A DNA stretch of 64,000 nt from Balaenoptera acutorostrata (lineage: Eukaryota; Chordata; Mammalia; Artiodactyla; Balaenopteridae), in contig NC_080075.1 of the NCBI RefSeq assembly GCF_949987535.1, positions 1,984,001 through 2,048,000 on the forward strand, read 5' to 3'. The notes beneath the pieces are model-generated. The model worked only from the letters and a program-made list of their open reading frames with translations, had not been told where the DNA came from and searched no databases. Made by a program: the position numbers and the translations under genes. Shown here in pieces: positions 59,570 through 64,000 of this stretch. The first letter of the stretch is position 1, and each line of letters opens with the position of its first letter.

Positions 59570-60360
59570 AAGCTGAAAAAAAAAAACCCCACGCTGGGGA
59601 AGGTTTGCGGTGAAATACTTCTCCCTATGCTATTGGCCTACAATAGTGAATCTCCCCTACCCCACCACTGCCGCTCCATCACCAACCATCACTAAAATGT
59701 CAATATTTTATCAGGGAAGCAGCAGGGGAAACTCATTTGCCACTTGCACCTGGCTGGCATTAAAGCCATCAGGAGACTCAGGCCCGCCCCGCGTGGACCT
59801 CAGGAAATGAGTGGAAATGTATGAAGCATCACAAAAACCTGAGCTGGAATGTCTAGCAGCACGAGTGCTGTGTCCTCCCACAATCTGAGGCCTCGCGGGT
59901 GACAAAGGGAAGCCATCAGCCAAAGGAGGAGGCCGGGCCTCCAGGCAGGGGCTGTTTGGCCGAGCAGGTAGGTGACCTCAGGAGCCAGGACCAAAGTGGC
60001 CAGTGGCCTGGAAAACCGGACAGGCGCTAGTGCTGTGTGTGCAGCAAGGAAAGACCTGAGACCCGCGGTGTCTGCGGGGTCCAGGCACTGAACCCCCAAA
60101 CAGGTGTGACGCAGGGCACCCGGAGGGGACAGTTTTCCTCAACCCCCTGGATGTCGATAGTTGGCGGGGGGGTGAGGTCTTGCAGGCAAATGCAGTATCC
60201 CAATAGCCCATGGAAGAGCGTGGCCATCTTTCCCGGGCACAGGGCACGGGGCTTCTGAAGTTCTTCCTCCCTAACGTCCCCACCGCAAGCGGCTGCTTCG
60301 CTCTAACCGACGGGCAACATGGTTGTTTAAAGCGCAGTGGCAGCCCGGCCTCAGGGTTCC
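59570..60360. other. unique, moderately GC-rich DNA
   Basis: No gene supported. Overlapping minus-strand frames of 66-101 codons (59,800-60,283) have no domain. Confidence 0.4.
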
Positions 60361-60364
60361 CTGA

Positions 60365-60790
60365 AGCACGAAGCCATAGGCTTTAGATCTGGAAGGAGCC
60401 TCCACATTCCTCCTCTGTCACTCCTTCCACATCTGCTGTCACCAAGTCACTCGAGGACTCCACGCCCTCCGGTCCCTGGTCAGGCTCAGGGACTTTGCCA
60501 TCAGGCTCCTTGTTTGAAACAACTGAAAAGCTTCCCCTTGTCCTTTTAGCCAAAGCCTAGGGGTTACTTCCTTAGGAAGCCGTCTCTGCAGCACCCCACG
60601 GAGGCAAAGCCACTTCTAGGCTCTAAGCGTCTTTGTCTGTATTTTTATTCTAACACATTAAACATTGCATCACAGTCATATGTTTGCCTGTCTTTCTCCT
60701 CTCCCCATTCCCCTAAAATATTCCCACAAAAGTACAAAACTCCTTTGAGGACAAGGTCGTTATCTCACATATTAATCACACCTGGAGGCA
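60365..60790 (+). mobile_element. L2-like fossil, sense
   Basis: 'ctttgccatcaggctccttg', 'aggaagccgtctctgcagc', 'ctttgaggacaaggtcg' follow L2 wording, loosely. Confidence 0.5.
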
Positions 60791-60794
60791 GATA

Positions 60795-61700
60795 GATTAA
60801 GAGAAAAAGACTAGGGAGGAATTTGTTGTCAGGAACTCAGAGTGGATATATGTAATTATTTCTGTATACACACACACATGAACAGATTCTTTATGTAGTT
60901 ACTAATCCTCGGCACCCTTTTATGTGGTTAAGATGCTATCATATGATTAGGACTATTATGTTCTCCATTCACAACACTTTTTCAATAGAGGCCTATGAAA
61001 GCACAGGGAAGTTTTTCAAATTCTCACTAATCATTGCAAAATAAAAGAGGAAAGGTGATTGTGTGGCTTTAGTTAAAAGGCTCTTCTGTATCAAGACTGA
61101 GCCTGTGGCATCTGGTTTAAAATGGCTTCTGAAAAGTCGTCCCCGGCGTGGCCTCTTCCTTCTCCCCATGAAAATGCTGAAGAATACACAGAAAAGGCAT
61201 AAAATGTGTGCTGAGAAGTCCAAGATCTAGGACTGCAGTCCTCGTAGAGAACTCTGAAGTAAAGGAGTGATGGACGTGGCCCACAGGACAGGGGGAAGCG
61301 AGACAACCTCTCAGGTGTTAACACCAAATAGAAAGAACTCCCAAACTTTCTCTTCCATGGCTCAGAAGCCACACTCTCGCGGCTCTGCTGTCTCTGTGTT
61401 TCCTCTTTCTTCCAACAGCCTCTCTCTGCAGGGCCGTGAGGACCCTGAGACCCCACGGTCCATGGCCTCCCCGTCCAGGAGCTTTGGGAGTGTGGTCTAG
61501 GGCCCACGTCCAGGGGCCAGGCTCTGAGCAGTCCAGCTCACGTCCATCGGGACCACGGCGTGGGAGAGAAAATGGGGTGGCTCACCTCAAGGGCCATTCC
61601 TGATGGGGCAGGGAACAGGCGTGGACAGGCTCCGCGTCCTTCCAGAAGACAACTGTGTAGGGCAGAAAGATGGATGGGACACATTCTGAGATGTGCATGC
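60795..61700. other. unique DNA
   Basis: No gene or repeat seen. The 138-codon minus-strand frame at 61,091-61,507 has no recognisable domain. Confidence 0.4.
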
Positions 61701-61704
61701 AGTA

Positions 61705-62214
61705 GTCAGCTAGGGCCACTGGAACAAAGGGCCACAGACTGGGTGGCATAAATAAACAACAGAGGAGTTTGGGATTAACATATACACACTACTATATATA
61801 AAATAGATAACCAACAAGGACCTACTGTACAGCACAGGGAACAATACTCAATATTTTGTAATAACCCATAAAGAAAAAGAATCTGAAAAAACATAGATAT
61901 ATATGTGTGTATAACTGAATCACTTTGCTGTGTACCTGAAACTAACACAAAATTGTAAATCAACTGTATTCCAATTAAAAAAAAAAAAAAACAGAAATTA
62001 ACTGACTCACAGTTCTGGAAGTTTCAAGATCAAGTGATCAGCAGAGTTGGTTCCTTCTAAGGGCCACGAAGGAAAGATTTCCTTGGCGTGTAGGTGGCCA
62101 TCTCCTTATGTATGTTCACATTGTCTTCCCTCTGTGTGTGTCTTTGTGACCCAATTTCCTCCTTTTATAAGGACCGTTGTAATATTGGATTAGGGTCCAC
62201 CCCAATGGACTCAC
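61705..62214 (-). mobile_element. MLT1/MST-type LTR (ERVL-MaLR), antisense, split by L1
   Basis: The left part ('agggccactggaacaaag', 'gccacagactgggtggc', 61,711-61,762) and right part ('cagttctggaagtttcaag', 'cttataaggaccg'-like wording, 'ggattagggtccacccc', 61,993-62,214) are reverse-complement MaLR LTR sequence, collinear once the L1 at 61,765-61,992 is set aside. An old LTR, non-coding. Confidence 0.75.
61765..61992 (+). mobile_element. L1 3' end inserted in the LTR, sense
   Basis: 'gggattaacatatacacac', 'caaggacctactgtacagc', 'tgaatcactttgctgtg', 'gaaactaacacaaaattg' and an A tail. 5'-truncated; the sense version of the 2030/57,875 block. Confidence 0.9.
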
Positions 62215-62298
62215 TTTTTATTAATTGAGAAAGAATTGACATATAAGACTATCTTAGTTTCAGGTGTACAACATAATGGTTCAACATTTATACATATT

Positions 62299-62502
62299 CT
62301 TAGAATGGATAAACAACAAGGTCCTACTGTATAGCACAAGGAACTATATTCAGTATCCTTTAATAAACCATAATGGAAAAGAATATGAAAAAGAATGTAT
62401 ATGTATATATATATATGTATAACAGAATCACTTTGCTGTACAGCAGAAATTAACACAACATTGTGAATCAACTATACTTCAATAAAATAAACTTTAAAAA
62501 AG
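62299..62502 (+). mobile_element. L1 3' end inserted into the antisense L1, sense
   Basis: 'taaacaacaaggtcctactg', 'gaatcactttgctgtacagc', 'acttcaataaaataaac'. A 14-bp imperfect TSD (two mismatches) flanks it: 'catttatacatatt' at 62,285-62,298 and 'catttgtatatatt' at 62,503-62,516. Confidence 0.88.
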
Positions 62503-62636
62503 CATTTGTATATATTGTGAAATGATCTCCACAATAAGTCTGGTTAACATCCAGCACCATACATAGTTACAAAATTTTTTGTCTATATGTGGCTATAAAA
62601 CCAGCTGTGGTTTTTGGATGTCAAACAGTTGTCCCC

Positions 62637-62970
62637 GGGCTTCCCTGGTGGCGCAGTGGTTGAGAATCTGCCTGCTAATGCAGGGGACACGGGTTCGGGC
62701 CCTGGTCTGGGAAGATCCCACATGCCACGGAGCAGCTGGGCCCGTGAGCCACAATTGCTGAGCCTGCACGTCTGGAGCCTGTGCCCCGCGACGGGAGGGG
62801 CCGCGATAGAGAAAGGCCCGCGCACCGCGATGAAGAGCGGTCCCCGCACCGCGATGAAGAGTGGCCCCCGCTTGCCGCAACTGGAGAAAGCCCTCGCACG
62901 AACCGAAGACCCAACACAGCCAAAAATAAATAAATAAATAAATAAGAAAATCCTTTAAAAAAAAAAAAAA
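62637..62970 (+). mobile_element. CHR-type SINE, young subgroup with internal tandem duplication
   Basis: Head 'gggcttccctggtggcgcag', B box 'ggttcgggccc' near 62,691, two tandem 'gcaccgcgatgaagag' units (about 62,820-62,870), AAAT/A tail. Perfect 14-bp TSDs 'aaacagttgtcccc' at 62,623-62,636 and 62,971-62,984. It sits inside an old antisense L1. Confidence 0.96.
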
Positions 62971-64000
62971 AAACAGTTGTCCCCTGGTGAGAAAATATTT
63001 TCCAGTTATATGTGTTTAGACTCATGTGAGAATAGGTTGAATGTCCACTTTTTTGTTTGTTTTTTGTTTTTTATACATAGTTACATCTTGTGATGAGAAT
63101 TTTAAGATCTACCTTCTTAGCAACTTTCAAATATGCAATAGAGTGTTCTTGACTATAGCTACCACGTTCTACGCTACATCCCCAGGACTTACATTCTTAC
63201 AGCTGGAAGTTTGTACCCTTTGACCCCCTTCACCCATTTCGCCTACTCACACCCCGACCTCTGGCAACCACTAGTCTGTTCTCTGCGTCCATCAGCTTGT
63301 GTTTTTGGTTTTGCTTTTTTGTAGGCTCCACATATAAGTGAGATCATACAGTATTTGTCTTTCTCTGTCTGACTTATTTCACTTAGCATTATGCCCTCCA
63401 AGTCCATCCATGTTGTGGCAGATGAAGATTGCATTCTTTTTTATGGTTGAGTTTTATATATATGTATACATGTATAATGTATATGTATATACACATATAA
63501 TGCTGCAATGAACATAGGAATGCATATATCCTTTTGAATTAGCATTTTCATTTTCTTCAACTAAATACCCAGAAGTGAAATTTCTGGATCACATAAGAGT
63601 TCTATTCTTAATTTTTAAAGAAACCTCCATACTGTTCTCCACAGCGGCTGCACCAATTTACATTCCCACCAACAGTGCACGAGGGTTCCCTTTTCTCCAT
63701 GCCCTCCCCAACACTTGTTATGTCTTGTCTTTTTATAGTAGCCTTTGTGACAGGTATGACGTGATACCTCATAGTTTTGATTTGTGTCTCTGATGATTAG
63801 TGATGTTGAGCACCTTTTCATGTTCCTGTTGGCCATCTGTATATCTTCTTTGGAAAAACGTCTTTCCAGATACTCTGCCCCTTTTAAAATAATTGGATTG
63901 TTTGGTTTTTTTTGCTGTTAAACTGTATGAGTTCTTTACACATTTTGGATAGTAACCCTTATCAGGTATAAGATTTGCAAACATTTTCTCGCATTTGGTA

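Larger units (their letters stand above)
62215..64000 (-). mobile_element. old L1, antisense, runs off the window; interrupted twice
   Basis: From 3' end to 5': 3'UTR wording at 62,215-62,298 and 62,503-62,636, continuing 62,971-63,240, then reverse-complement ORF2 C-terminus (63,290-64,000) where translation of the minus strand shows [24 protein letters not shown] residues (63,640-63,715). Two later insertions (62,299-62,502 and 62,637-62,970) split it. The 5' part lies beyond position 64,000. Confidence 0.88.

Overview
The window looks like nuclear DNA from a mammal, most likely a cetacean (whale or dolphin), with hippopotamus as the less likely alternative. The main evidence is ten copies of the CHR-type tRNA-derived SINE (tRNA-like head with A and B boxes, end motif 'cttccctggtggcgcag', AAAT-rich tail), a full-length L1 of cetartiodactyl type, and no ruminant BovB/Bov-tA repeats. 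I see no convincing host protein-coding exon, tRNA, rRNA or snRNA gene and no CRISPR. The long open frames belong to L1 ORF1 and ORF2. The short frames that recur in several places are SINE sequence read in unintended frames.

Layout. 1-11 kb: mostly unique AT-rich DNA with six CHR SINEs, an L2, a MIR and old antisense L1 pieces. 12.3-15.4 kb: a decayed L1 ORF2 stretch missing both ends. 15.4-20.3 kb: unique sequence with MIR and L2 fossils. 20.3-22.9 kb: two 5'-truncated L1 3' ends of different ages. 22.9-27.3 kb: 4.4 kb in which I recognise almost no repeat. 27,351-35,634: a full-length L1 flanked by perfect 15-bp target-site duplications (TSDs), with a YY1-type box at its 5' edge, a GC-rich 5'UTR, an intact 297-aa ORF1 and an ORF2 with four visible defects. 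A second L1 with an inversion (twin priming) is nested between its 5'UTR and ORF1. 35.6-54.5 kb: mixed unique DNA with L2, MIR, MER5-like and hAT-like fossils, two short L1 3' ends, a CHR SINE, an MLT1-type LTR and a small processed retrocopy. 54.5-58.1 kb: layered L1 pieces and a SINE. 58.1-61.7 kb: unique sequence with one SINE and an L2. 61.7-64.0 kb: an antisense MLT1-type LTR split by L1, then an antisense L1 that runs off the window and is interrupted by an L1 3' end and by a young CHR SINE.

The biology is therefore retrotransposition. L1 supplies the endonuclease and reverse transcriptase; its products include the truncated L1s, the inverted L1, the SINEs (pol III transcripts mobilised in trans) and the retrocopy. 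TSDs of 9-16 bp and A-rich tails can be read directly at many of these insertions and give a relative chronology. No new gene system is apparent. The most notable items are the compound L1 at 27.3-35.6 kb, the CHR subgroup with an internal tandem duplication, the retrocopy at 48.4 kb, and a transcript-like stretch of unknown origin at 49.1-50.7 kb.
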